Of a DNA stretch of 16,276 nucleotides, positions 6,942-14,347 are shown in pieces (position 1 is the stretch's first letter; every line of letters begins with the position of its first letter). The position numbers and the translations under genes were made by a program. A model generated the notes under the pieces. The model saw nothing but the letters and a program-made list of their open reading frames with translations, was not told the origin of the DNA and did no database searches. Source of the DNA: an uncultured Bacteroidales bacterium (GTDB taxonomy: Bacteria > Bacteroidota > Bacteroidia > Bacteroidales > UBA932); assembly GCA_937899055.1 (NCBI GenBank), contig CALBPX010000083.1, positions 1 through 16,276 of the forward strand, written 5' to 3'.

Positions 6942-8390
6942 ATGGGGCAGAAGGCAAAAGCGTTTGAAGCAGATGGCTTCAGAGATTTGATGAGGGAGTC
7001 TCTGCCCGGCTATGCGGCGGAGGCTCTTTTCAGTGTCCTGAACTTTGAGGGCGGTGCTCCTTCTGCAAGCGTTCAGGCGGCTGTTTCCGTAAGGTTTCAT
7101 CCGTTGAAGAGGGTTCCTTGTCTTGAGGATGAGGACCTTAGGGCTGTGCCTTGGTGCAAAGACGCCTTCTTTCTTGGCCAAAGGGCGGCATTTACCATGG
7201 ATCCGGCCTTTCATGCCGGTGCTTACTATGTTCAGGATTCGTCCAGCATGTTCTTGGATATGCTCAAAGGGCACATCCTGGACGCAGTTTCAGATTGCGG
7301 AGCGGCTCTGGATCTTTGTGCCAGTCCTGGCGGAAAGAGTACGCATCTGATATCTCTTCTGGGGGCAGATGCCCCAAGGCTTACGGTCTGCAACGAGGCC
7401 GTGGGCAAGAGGGTACCTCAGCTCTGCGACAACATAGCCAAATGGGGCGCTGCCAATGTGGTTGTAACCAACAGCAGCGCTGCCCAAATAGGCCGTCTGG
7501 AGGGCTTTTTTGACGTCGTTCTGGCCGATGTTCCATGCTCCGGAGAGGGAATGTTCCGCAAGAGTTCCGATGCGGCAGAACTCTGGAGCCTGAAGACGGT
7601 GCAGGACTGTGCCGCCCTTCAGCGTTCAATCATCAGCGATATTTGGCCGGCTCTCAGGGAAGGCGGCCTTCTGATATATTCCACCTGTACATATAATCAC
7701 TTTGAAAATCAGGACAATGTAAAATACATCGCTGAGCATCTTGGGGCAGAATACATTGCCCTTGACTCAGAGGCTGATTTGCCCGAAGGTCTTGTAAAAC
7801 TCCCTTGGGGCTGCCAGTTTGTGCCCGGTCTGGTTCCAGGTGAAGGACAGTTCTTTGCGCTTTTGAGAAAGAAGCCGTCCGAGGAGGGGAGCCGCACGGT
7901 CAGGCGCAAGGGTGGGCAGCCAAGGCTTAGTCTGACCTTTGATCCGGCCTTCGGAGCCTGCTTTGCAAAATCGCATAAGGCCGACGAGGTGTTTATGCTG
8001 CCTGCCTGCAAAGATCTTGCAGCAAATATGCTCTGTGTATATGACAACCTCAATACCAAGATGTTGGGTTGCAGAGTAGGGCGGCTGAAGGGAGAAACCC
8101 TGGTTCCGGATGCAGACTTTGCCCTGAGTTGTGCCCTTGCAGAAGGTGACAAAACGGCGGTTAAGGTCAGCAATCCTGTGCTGGACATCTGTTTTGCCTG
8201 CGTGGAAGTAGATACTCAGACAGCCCTTAGGTTCCTTTGTAAAGAAAACATAACCCCGCAGCCGTCTTGGCCGCAGGGTTACATACTCCTTAAATATAAG
8301 TCTTTAGGTCTTGGTTTTCTGAAGAATCTGGGCACGCGCTGCAACAATCTTCATCCGCTGATGCGCAGGATCGTAAGCAGGCCGCGTTAG
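6942..8390 (+). CDS. rsmF: RsmF-like rRNA cytosine-C5 methyltransferase (NOL1/NOP2/Sun)
   Basis: This enzyme adds a methyl group from S-adenosylmethionine to carbon 5 of a cytosine in rRNA; E. coli RsmF acts on C1407 of 16S rRNA. The 482-residue length matches RsmF. The SAM-binding loop DLCASPGGKS is at residues 124-133. The two working cysteines of m5C RNA methyltransferases are present, in DVPCSGEGMF (C199) and STCTYNHFENQ (C249). The C-terminal part (about 325-480) is a PUA-like RNA-binding region ending in LGFLKNLGTRCNNLHPLMRR, a pattern typical of Bacteroidota members. The start is fixed by the SRPBCC stop 3 bases upstream. The exact target nucleotide cannot be read from sequence, so the symbol is by homology class. 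The stop lies 4 bases from the stop of the convergent aminopeptidase gene, with no room for a dedicated terminator. Confidence 0.93.
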   Translation: MGQKAKAFEADGFRDLMRESLPGYAAEALFSVLNFEGGAPSASVQAAVSVRFHPLKRVPCLEDEDLRAVPWCKDAFFLGQRAAFTMDPAFHAGAYYVQDSSSMFLDMLKGHILDAVSDCGAALDLCASPGGKSTHLISLLGADAPRLTVCNEAVGKRVPQLCDNIAKWGAANVVVTNSSAAQIGRLEGFFDVVLADVPCSGEGMFRKSSDAAELWSLKTVQDCAALQRSIISDIWPALREGGLLIYSTCTYNHFENQDNVKYIAEHLGAEYIALDSEADLPEGLVKLPWGCQFVPGLVPGEGQFFALLRKKPSEEGSRTVRRKGGQPRLSLTFDPAFGACFAKSHKADEVFMLPACKDLAANMLCVYDNLNTKMLGCRVGRLKGETLVPDADFALSCALAEGDKTAVKVSNPVLDICFACVEVDTQTALRFLCKENITPQPSWPQGYILLKYKSLGLGFLKNLGTRCNNLHPLMRRIVSRPR

Positions 8391-8394
8391 CCTT

Positions 8395-9807
8395 TTAGAA
8401 CATATAGTCCCACATAGGGAGCATTTCCGGCTTCTGGTCCAGGGCCTTTATTGCTTTCTTGTCCAGATACTTGCGGTTGATAACAAGGCGGAACATATAT
8501 TCGTCGAACCATTTGTCCGTGAATATCAGATATCCTCCCTTGCCGGCCTGCGGGCCCCAGCTGTTTTCAAACTTCCACTTCAGCGGAGTGTCGTTTTCGT
8601 CTGTATCAACTGCAACTATGAGCATTGCGTGTGAGGAGCCGCTCTGGCGGGTGAGTATCCTGGCTTTCTTGTCCATATCCAGGTTTACGCCCAAAAGCTG
8701 ACCGTAGTTGTAGATGCCCGGATCCATATATCCTACGCCGGCCTGGGTATTGCTCTGCTTGCCTACATCGCAGGAGGCGTACATAGGCTCTCCGGCCTTT
8801 ATTGAAGCAACGGCTGCCTTCTTGATGTCATCGTTCGGAAGGTTCAGATATGTCCAGTTGATGCCTTCCATGGTGTTGCGGTAGTTGTCTATTTCGTAAA
8901 TCTTGTAATACTCTCTTGTAGGGTCGTTCATTATCATTACATAATCCTTGGAGTTGTAGTCTGCCGGTATTATGCTCTTGTAAAATTCCTGAGGAGTGGT
9001 CTTTACGGTCTGGATCTTGCCGTCGGAATCTCTGAACTTCCAGGTGAATTCTGCCGGTGGCTCGCCAAGGCAGATGGCAAGGATGCGGTAAACGTCCTTG
9101 AGGGTTTCCATCTTGATTTTTTCTGCATTGGTGTGAGGGTCGCCGCTCAGGCCGCTGCGCATTACCTTCATAGATTTTTCATATACCTGACGGATTTCGT
9201 AGCCTCCCTTGCGGAGCCTTTCGTTGACTATGGAAATGAACTGGCCGGTGGAGTTGCTCTGCTCGGTTTCAGGCATTACATCTGCCGGAACCACGCCGTA
9301 CTTTTCTGCAATGTTGAAGAACAGGTTCCATACTCCGCCGTCTCCAACCGGAGACTTGAAGAGTTCATCTACAGCCCTTTCGCCAAAGGGTTTGTTGGAG
9401 GTTGCAATTACGTTCTCAAGGAAGAGGTTTGCCTTTTCCAGGACATCGTAGAAATAGCTGTAGTTGTGCGAAAAGTCAAAGTTCTTGATGTTGTATTTTT
9501 TCATCACCAGGGGTCTGAGCTGGTTCATGGAGGTGAACATCCAGCAACGGCCGCTGCTCTTCTGGTCTGTAATGCCGTTGACATCTACGCTGTACTTGAA
9601 GAAATCATCGGTCCCCTGCACGGCTGAGGGGTTGTAGGCCAAGGCTTTGATACCCTTGGTAGTGGAGATGATGTTGTGGATGCTCTTGGCATAGCTGTCG
9701 TTGTTGAAGCTGGCCTTGAGCTCAGCCAGTTCGTTCTGACCGAGGTTCTGGGCCATGAGGCCTGAGCAGAACATAGCTGCAATAAGGGTAAATAATACTC
9801 TCTTCAT
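8395..9807 (-). CDS. pepC: Secreted aminopeptidase C / bleomycin hydrolase (peptidase C1B)
   Basis: This papain-fold cysteine aminopeptidase removes N-terminal residues from peptides. The catalytic set is complete: oxyanion Gln82 and Cys88 in GITDQKSSGRCWMF, His393 in GSSHAMLIVAVD, and Asn415 in KWKFENSWG. A longer frame starts at a TTG at 9816, but the ATG at 9807 gives a clean signal peptide (MKRVLFTLIAAMFCSGLMAQ, cleavage likely after LMA), so it is chosen, giving 470 residues. The signal peptide means periplasmic or outer-surface action, unlike the cytoplasmic PepC of lactic acid bacteria; this is common in Bacteroidota and fits peptide scavenging. It lies 70 bases downstream of glutamine synthetase on the same strand; no clear promoter box was found between them, so co-transcription is possible. 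C1B enzymes usually form hexamers with the C-terminal residue reaching into the active site; here the protein ends WDYMF. Confidence 0.93.
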   Translation of the reverse strand: MKRVLFTLIAAMFCSGLMAQNLGQNELAELKASFNNDSYAKSIHNIISTTKGIKALAYNPSAVQGTDDFFKYSVDVNGITDQKSSGRCWMFTSMNQLRPLVMKKYNIKNFDFSHNYSYFYDVLEKANLFLENVIATSNKPFGERAVDELFKSPVGDGGVWNLFFNIAEKYGVVPADVMPETEQSNSTGQFISIVNERLRKGGYEIRQVYEKSMKVMRSGLSGDPHTNAEKIKMETLKDVYRILAICLGEPPAEFTWKFRDSDGKIQTVKTTPQEFYKSIIPADYNSKDYVMIMNDPTREYYKIYEIDNYRNTMEGINWTYLNLPNDDIKKAAVASIKAGEPMYASCDVGKQSNTQAGVGYMDPGIYNYGQLLGVNLDMDKKARILTRQSGSSHAMLIVAVDTDENDTPLKWKFENSWGPQAGKGGYLIFTDKWFDEYMFRLVINRKYLDKKAIKALDQKPEMLPMWDYMF

Positions 9808-9863
9808 TTTACACAATGTTTATTTATACTTTGAGGAATTTTCATTTGTCTTTTCAAGGATAA

Positions 9864-9879
9864 AAGGCCGTAATGCCTT
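9864..9879 (-). terminator. Weak hairpin at the end of glutamine synthetase
   Basis: On the minus strand AAGGC (9879-9875) can pair with GCCTT (9868-9864) across a 6-base loop. It overlaps the glnA stop codon, and only a short T-rich run follows. The stem is just 5 pairs, so this is a marginal terminator or partial attenuator between glnA and the aminopeptidase gene. Confidence 0.22.
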
Positions 9880-11380
9880 AACCGCAGTGGAAATAGTTCT
9901 TTACTATGTGGAGCATTTCCTTGGGGTTGTTCTCTACTTCGCGTCTGAGGTGTTTGTCGCGATAGCTTTCCAGCTGGGAAATTATGCCGTCGAGCATGTT
10001 TGCGGAAAATACACCTTCTCTTTCGTAATACTCTCTCTGGGCCTTCAGGCACTGGGCGCTGGCCTGGCAGCTGTCCGGCAGCTGGTCCAGCTTTGCAAGA
10101 CGGTCTGCGTTCTTGGAGTCGTGGATGTTGACATTAACGTAGGTGTTTTCTGCAATTTGCAATGCATCAGGCATTTCTATGCCTATGCGGCAGGCTGTGC
10201 AGAGGGCTGCAATGAGCTGGTAAACATCTGCGCTGCCGTCTGGCGAACGCATTTCTACGGTCTGCTTCTGGGTTGTGTCTATGCCGGAAGGTTTTTCCAG
10301 AGGATTGGCCTGGCAGCTCATATCGCCGCCGGCCGTCCAGCCCAGCGGAACCCTTACCAGGACAGAACGGTTGCGGTCGCCCCAGCAGACATTTGTAGGG
10401 GCTTCCTGGTGCGGTACAAGGCGGAAGTAGGATGTTGGAACCTTGTTGCCGAAGGCGGTTATGGAAGGAGCCAGAACCATCATTCCGGCAATTGCCTTGC
10501 GGGCCGTCTGAGAAAGTTCGCCGTTTTCTATCATCTGGCTCTTGCCGTCTTTGGTTATCCTCATGTGGATATGCAGGCCGCTTCCGGCTTTGCCGGCGGT
10601 AATCTTTGGAGCAAAGGTTATGTCGTAGCCTTGCTTGTGGCCCAGGTTACGGATAATCCACTTGGCCAGAGTCAGCTGGTCTGCTGCATCTTCCGCATCC
10701 GTAGGCAGGAATTCTATTTCGTTCTGTTCGTAGATTTTTCCGTTGAGGGTAAAGTTCCCCACTTCGGAATGTCCGTACTTTATCTGCCCTCCGGCCTGAG
10801 CTATGTAATGCATGCACTGGATGCGGAACTGGTTGAACTTTGCAAACGGGCCGCTTTCGTGATAGCCTCTCTGGTCGGTGGCAGGGAACAGGTTGTCGTC
10901 ATCTGCAATTACGTAGTATTCAAGCTCTCCCATAGCCTGAAACTCACATCCGGTTTTGGCCTTGAATACCTGGCAGGCCTTTCTGAGAGTGTGTTCCGGT
11001 GCGCTTTCCAGGGGCTGGCCGTCTTTGTTGAAGAACGAGCACAGCATTGTTACGGTAGGAATTTCTGCAAACGGATCTACAAAGGCCGTACGGAACCTTG
11101 GCAGTACATAAAGGTCAGAACTTGAGGCTTCTATGAACTTGAACAGACTGCTTCCATCTACTCTTTCTCCGCAGGAGAGAATCGTATTCAGATAAACTTC
11201 ATCGCTGATGACAAAATTCAGTGTCTTTAGCCTTCCGTCTCCGGCAGGATACATGAAGTTTACCATCTGGATGCCATTGTCCTTGATATATTTTATGATG
11301 TCCTCCTTTGTAAACTCGGAGGGCACCTTCTGAAGGTACGCCACAATGGCGTTGGGGTTCATACTTATAACGTTGTTCAT
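9878..11380 (-). CDS. glnA: Glutamine synthetase (type I-like)
   Basis: Glutamine synthetase makes glutamine from glutamate, ammonia and ATP in the cytoplasm and is the main point of ammonia assimilation. The 500-residue product has an N-terminal beta-grasp domain (about 35-120, with FMYPAGDGRLKTL) and the catalytic domain with the usual metal and substrate blocks. These are MGELEYYVI (150-158), NEIEFLP (220-226), KAGSGLHIHM (264-273), PTNVCWGDRNRSVLVRVP (328-345) and EMRSPDGSADVYQL (376-389). The NLYDLP adenylylation site of enteric GlnA is not evident in the C-terminal region, so control by adenylyl transfer looks unlikely. The length matches GSI rather than the roughly 700-residue GSIII. 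The start ATG at 11380 follows a very good Bacteroidota promoter. It is divergent from the beta-helix lipoprotein gene. A distant paralogue, such as a gamma-glutamyl-polyamine synthetase, is possible but less likely. Confidence 0.92.
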   Translation of the reverse strand: MNNVISMNPNAIVAYLQKVPSEFTKEDIIKYIKDNGIQMVNFMYPAGDGRLKTLNFVISDEVYLNTILSCGERVDGSSLFKFIEASSSDLYVLPRFRTAFVDPFAEIPTVTMLCSFFNKDGQPLESAPEHTLRKACQVFKAKTGCEFQAMGELEYYVIADDDNLFPATDQRGYHESGPFAKFNQFRIQCMHYIAQAGGQIKYGHSEVGNFTLNGKIYEQNEIEFLPTDAEDAADQLTLAKWIIRNLGHKQGYDITFAPKITAGKAGSGLHIHMRITKDGKSQMIENGELSQTARKAIAGMMVLAPSITAFGNKVPTSYFRLVPHQEAPTNVCWGDRNRSVLVRVPLGWTAGGDMSCQANPLEKPSGIDTTQKQTVEMRSPDGSADVYQLIAALCTACRIGIEMPDALQIAENTYVNVNIHDSKNADRLAKLDQLPDSCQASAQCLKAQREYYEREGVFSANMLDGIISQLESYRDKHLRREVENNPKEMLHIVKNYFHCG

Positions 11381-11401
11381 AAATCAAATCAATTATTTAC
11401 C

Positions 11402-11433
11402 CAAAGTTAAGCCTTTATTCCCGATTTACCAAA
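11402..11433 (-). promoter_or_regulatory. Bacteroidota-type promoter of glnA
   Basis: On the minus strand TTTG (11433-11430, -33 element) is followed after 20 bases by TAACTTTG (11409-11402, -7 element, exact TAnnTTTG). The spacing fits the known Bacteroides consensus. The -7 box ends 21 bases before the glnA ATG, leaving a short leader without a Shine-Dalgarno. This is the best promoter in the window. Confidence 0.75.
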
Positions 11434-11501
11434 TACCCCGGGCCGGTGAGCATCAGAAGCCAATCGCTGAGAAAAAAATTCTGAATTGCGCATTTTGGCC
11501 T

Positions 11502-11509
11502 TAACTTTG
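11502..11509 (+). promoter_or_regulatory. Putative -7 promoter box for the beta-helix lipoprotein gene
   Basis: TAACTTTG matches TAnnTTTG and is identical to the glnA -7 box on the opposite strand. It lies 36 bases before the ATG at 11546. The -33 element is unclear: a TTG at 11486-11488 is only 13 bases upstream, and TTCTG at 11479-11483 is 18 bases upstream. It shares the 11381-11545 divergent region with the glnA promoter. Confidence 0.5.
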
Positions 11510-11545
11510 CAATAGCGGTTCAAAAGAACATTATAGTTAATGGTT

Positions 11546-13303
11546 ATGAAAAAGTTGGTTTATCTTATGTGGTTAGCAGCGGGCCTTTCACTTGCAGCGG
11601 CCTGCTCTTCAGACAGCGGCAGCGGTGTTCTGGATGATCCTAACCCTCCTGAGGGAGTTGTTACTCCGGGCAGCGGAAGTGGCAGCGGCACCAGTTCATC
11701 GTTCAAGAGCGGGGGATCTTCTTCACCTGCCAACGTCATAGCAAGCAATTCTACACTTACAACGTTTGACATCAGCCTGAATACTTCTGCCCTCAGCGAA
11801 ACTGAGACGGTTCCTGCTGATGATGAGGACTACATAGAAAACTCGGAGTTTTCTACTTTGATTTCAATCGTCTATAACGGTTCTACTGCAACCGTGACCG
11901 GCAGCGCAAGCGGTGTGGAGGTGGATGTTGACGGAGCAGATGTAACCGTAAATTCTTCTGCCAAAAAGGTGGAGTACAAACTGAGCGGTACCTCCTCGGA
12001 TGGAAGGTTTAAGATTTACAGCGAAAAGAAGTTCAAGCTCAGCCTCAGTTCTCTGACACTCACCAACAACGACGGTGCGCCAATCAACATCCAGAGCGGC
12101 AAGAGGGTGTTTGTAGTTCTTGACGGAACCAACACTCTCAAAGACGGGTCTTCTTACAATACCACCGAAGGCGAGGACGAAAAGGGATGTTTCTTCAGCG
12201 AAGGGCAGCTCATATTTTCAGGCAGCGGAACCCTCAACGTCAACGGGGTTTACAAGCACGGCATAGTTTCCGACGACTACCTGAGGTTCCGTCCGGGCAA
12301 TGTAATCAATGTTACGGCTTCCGGCGGCCATGGCCTCAAGGCCAATGACGGAGTGAAGATAGAGGGCGGCGTGCTCAACATTTCTGTAAGCGGAACGGCT
12401 AAGAAGGGCATATCCTGCGATTCCATAGTATATGTAAACGGCGGAAGGACAACCATCCTGACCTCCGGCGGCGGAAAGTGGGATTCAGACGAGAACGATG
12501 TTACTGCAAGTGCAGGCATCAAGGCCGACGACAACTTCAAGATGACCGGAGGCGAGCTTTACATCAAGAGCACAGGTGCCGGCGGAAAGGGCATAAGCTC
12601 AGACATCGACATAGATATAAGCGGCGGAACCCTCAAGGTGATAACTACCGGCAAGCAGTATCAGTACGGCAGCTATGACGCCAAGGCCAAGGGCATCAAG
12701 GCCGATGGCAACCTCAGCATCAGCGGCGGAGATATCTGGGTAAGAACCAGCGGCGGCGAAGGCAGCGAGGGTATAGAGAGCAAGAAAGTCATGACCATAA
12801 GCGGCGGCAATACGCTGGTACATACATACGACGACGCCCTTAACGCCAAGAGCAGCATTGTAATATCCGGCGGAAACATCTACGCCTACGCAACCAACAA
12901 CGACGCCATAGATTCCAACGGAACCCTTACGATTTCCGGCGGAAATATAATAGCAAGCGGAACCACTTCGCCCGAAGACGGGTTTGACTGCGACCAGAAC
13001 ACATTCACCATCACAGGCGGTGTGCTGATAGGCTTCGGTGGCGGAACATCCACTCCGTCCAACACATCAACCCAGGCTTCGCTGATATACGGGCAGGCTT
13101 CAATAGCCCAGAACACTTACATTGCAATTACCAGTTCAACCGGTACCAACCTCATGAGCGTCAAGGTTCCCCGTTCATATAACAGCGCAACCATCCTGGT
13201 TTCTGCCCCGGGTATGACCAAAGGAAGCAGCATTACCGTAAAGAGCGGCGTAACGGTCAAGGGAGGCGACGATTTCTGCGTGCCAATTTTTTTATACAGT
13301 TGA
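11546..13303 (+). CDS. Beta-helix surface lipoprotein, DUF4353/Cthe_2159-type, C-terminus replaced by foreign sequence
   Basis: The protein starts with a lipoprotein signal (MKKLVYLMWLAAGLSLAAAC; Cys 20 would be lipidated) and a flexible Gly/Ser linker. Then come the blocks of the Cthe_2159 carbohydrate-binding family: SDGRFKIYSEKKFKLSLSS, INIQSGKRVFVVLDGTNTL, KGCFFSEGQLIFSGSGTL and YKHGIVSDDYLRFR. From about base 12300 to 13020 follow parallel beta-helix rungs, each with an ISGG or ITGG turn and Asp-rich loops (DDAL, DDNF, SNGT). The Clostridium member binds acidic sugar polymers; here outer-membrane binding of glycans is inferred. An ATG at 11540 would add two residues; 11546 gives the typical MKK start. 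The native sequence appears to run to GGDDF (13262-13276). The last residues and the TGA at 13301 fall in inserted or phage sequence, so the annotated C-terminus is artificial and perhaps 15-30 residues of the real one are missing. Confidence 0.85.
   Translation: MKKLVYLMWLAAGLSLAAACSSDSGSGVLDDPNPPEGVVTPGSGSGSGTSSSFKSGGSSSPANVIASNSTLTTFDISLNTSALSETETVPADDEDYIENSEFSTLISIVYNGSTATVTGSASGVEVDVDGADVTVNSSAKKVEYKLSGTSSDGRFKIYSEKKFKLSLSSLTLTNNDGAPINIQSGKRVFVVLDGTNTLKDGSSYNTTEGEDEKGCFFSEGQLIFSGSGTLNVNGVYKHGIVSDDYLRFRPGNVINVTASGGHGLKANDGVKIEGGVLNISVSGTAKKGISCDSIVYVNGGRTTILTSGGGKWDSDENDVTASAGIKADDNFKMTGGELYIKSTGAGGKGISSDIDIDISGGTLKVITTGKQYQYGSYDAKAKGIKADGNLSISGGDIWVRTSGGEGSEGIESKKVMTISGGNTLVHTYDDALNAKSSIVISGGNIYAYATNNDAIDSNGTLTISGGNIIASGTTSPEDGFDCDQNTFTITGGVLIGFGGGTSTPSNTSTQASLIYGQASIAQNTYIAITSSTGTNLMSVKVPRSYNSATILVSAPGMTKGSSITVKSGVTVKGGDDFCVPIFLYS
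13270..13295. other. Junction between Bacteroidota chromosome and phage DNA
   Basis: Left of about 13276 the sequence is moderate-GC chromosome coding for the beta-helix lipoprotein. Right of about 13287 it is AT-rich phage sequence in the portal reading frame (FFYTVEVLEHWG from 13287). Bases 13276-13286 belong clearly to neither and are an exact inverted copy of 13358-13368. No direct repeat, tRNA, integrase or transposon end flanks the join. Both adjoining genes are broken here. Confidence 0.88.
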
Positions 13304-13368
13304 AGTCTTGGAACATTGGGGAAACTTTACCTTAAAAGACGGAACTGTTTTAAAAAATTGGCACGCAG
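13276..13368. repeat. Imperfect 26-base inverted repeat at the junction
   Basis: The left arm 13276-13301 pairs with the right arm 13343-13368 at 24 of 26 positions (mismatches at 13293 and 13295) around a 41-base loop. The outer 17 pairs (13276-13292 with 13352-13368) are perfect; the inner part is imperfect. Allowing a one-base bulge, five more pairs follow (13305-13309 with 13336-13340). The right arm is native portal coding sequence. Confidence 0.92.
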
Positions 13369-14345
13369 TTGTTGTAGGCGGTAAATTCCTTGTTCGTTTT
13401 GATAAAAACAAATATGTAATAAATCCGTTTACTTTCGGTGCTTTCATACAGGATAGCGAAACAAAACGAGGTATCAGTCCTTTATATTCCGTTTTGGATT
13501 TGGCCCACACACAGGAAGATTTAATGAACAAGACGGTTAATATGCAGTCTTTGACAGAAAATCCGCCTTTACTTTGTCCGAAAGATTTTTTTGAAGATGA
13601 CGAAATCGAACTTTATCCGGGCAAGATTATTACTTATGATCCGCAACTTTATACATCAAGCAGTATTCAACCGTTGTCATTTTCAACAAATATTTTCATA
13701 AGCGATATTACATTTTTATCTGATTTAATGAGTGAAATATCGGGCATTTTCCCGAATATGGTCGGAGCGGAAGAAAAGGGGAATAAAACCGCAACGGAAA
13801 TTTCGGTTAAAACGCAAGGGCAAACAACAAGACTTTCAATGATATTGGATATTATAAACCAATATTTTATAGTGCCTAATGTCAAAAATATAGCAAAACT
13901 TTGTGCAAATTTTAAATTCGGTTCTGAAACCGTTTATTTAAACAAAGACAATAATCCCGAAAATGTTTTAATTACGGATGAAGTAAGACAAGCGGAATAC
14001 AGATATACATATTCCGACAGAAATTCTATGACTGAAAGATTCAGTTTTGCCGATATGGTTATTCTTGCGGTTGAAAGGTTTGCAAACTACATACCGCTTG
14101 ATATTAAGTCAGTATTTACTTGGTATATGGAACAAAAAGGAGTTGAAAACCCCGAACGGTTTATTCAACAAGTGCCGCAAATACCACAAGAAATACAGGC
14201 TGTTTTACTTCAAGATCCGGCAGTTCAACAAATGATACAAGGTGCTAATGATGCAAAAGCACAAAACTCAAACACTCCCGTTGAACAAAAAACACCGCAA
14301 GAGGAATTGGAATCAATAGCCAAAAGTCAACAGGCAACTATTTAA
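13287..14345 (+). CDS. Phage portal (head-tail connector) protein, N-terminus missing
   Basis: Portal proteins form the twelve-fold ring at one capsid vertex through which DNA is packaged. The frame is open through the junction; the TTG at 13308 is an internal leucine (TVEVLEHWG), not a start. About 350 C-terminal residues remain of a protein usually 500-700 long. Supporting stretches are EVLEHWGN followed by a beta-hairpin (HAVVVGGKFLVRF), DLAHTQEDLMNKTVNM (the helical stem), and IFPNMVGAEEKGNKTATEIS, matching the 'G..P...G....KTATE' pattern of podovirus-type connectors. A long helix-rich wing follows, then a Gln-rich tail. The call rests on these patterns plus position directly before a scaffold and a capsid gene. 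The stop TAA is two bases before the next ATG. Codon choice is AT-rich and unlike the genes to its left. Confidence 0.8.
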   Translation, partial: FFYTVEVLEHWGNFTLKDGTVLKNWHAVVVGGKFLVRFDKNKYVINPFTFGAFIQDSETKRGISPLYSVLDLAHTQEDLMNKTVNMQSLTENPPLLCPKDFFEDDEIELYPGKIITYDPQLYTSSSIQPLSFSTNIFISDITFLSDLMSEISGIFPNMVGAEEKGNKTATEISVKTQGQTTRLSMILDIINQYFIVPNVKNIAKLCANFKFGSETVYLNKDNNPENVLITDEVRQAEYRYTYSDRNSMTERFSFADMVILAVERFANYIPLDIKSVFTWYMEQKGVENPERFIQQVPQIPQEIQAVLLQDPAVQQMIQGANDAKAQNSNTPVEQKTPQEELESIAKSQQATI

Positions 14346-14347
14346 TT

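Noticed and set aside
9808..9816. Upstream TTG start for the aminopeptidase
   Set aside because: It would put Met-Cys-Lys before an otherwise clean MKR signal peptide; the ATG at 9807 is a better start.
9755..11125. 456-codon open frame on the plus strand opposite glutamine synthetase
   Set aside because: It mirrors the glnA coding frame; the translation has no coherent domain and the minus-strand protein carries all glutamine synthetase blocks.
11700..13030. Tandem DNA repeat in the lipoprotein gene
   Set aside because: Repeated AGCGGCGGA-like stretches reflect the protein-level ISGG turns of the beta-helix; spacing and sequence vary too much for a DNA repeat array or CRISPR.
13308..13310. 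TTG as the start codon of the portal gene
   Set aside because: The frame is open upstream and the preceding codons (FFYTVEV) continue the protein naturally; there is no Shine-Dalgarno, unlike the downstream phage genes. It is an internal leucine.
13276..13368. Transcription terminator for the lipoprotein gene
   Set aside because: The stem is long, but its loop is 41 bases, no T-run follows the right arm, and that arm is coding sequence of the portal gene.
13262..13370. Prophage attachment site or transposon end at the join
   Set aside because: No direct repeat, tRNA, integrase, transposase or target duplication is visible, and the break lies inside a structural gene. The inverted repeat has one arm inside portal coding sequence, so it is not a mobile-element terminus.
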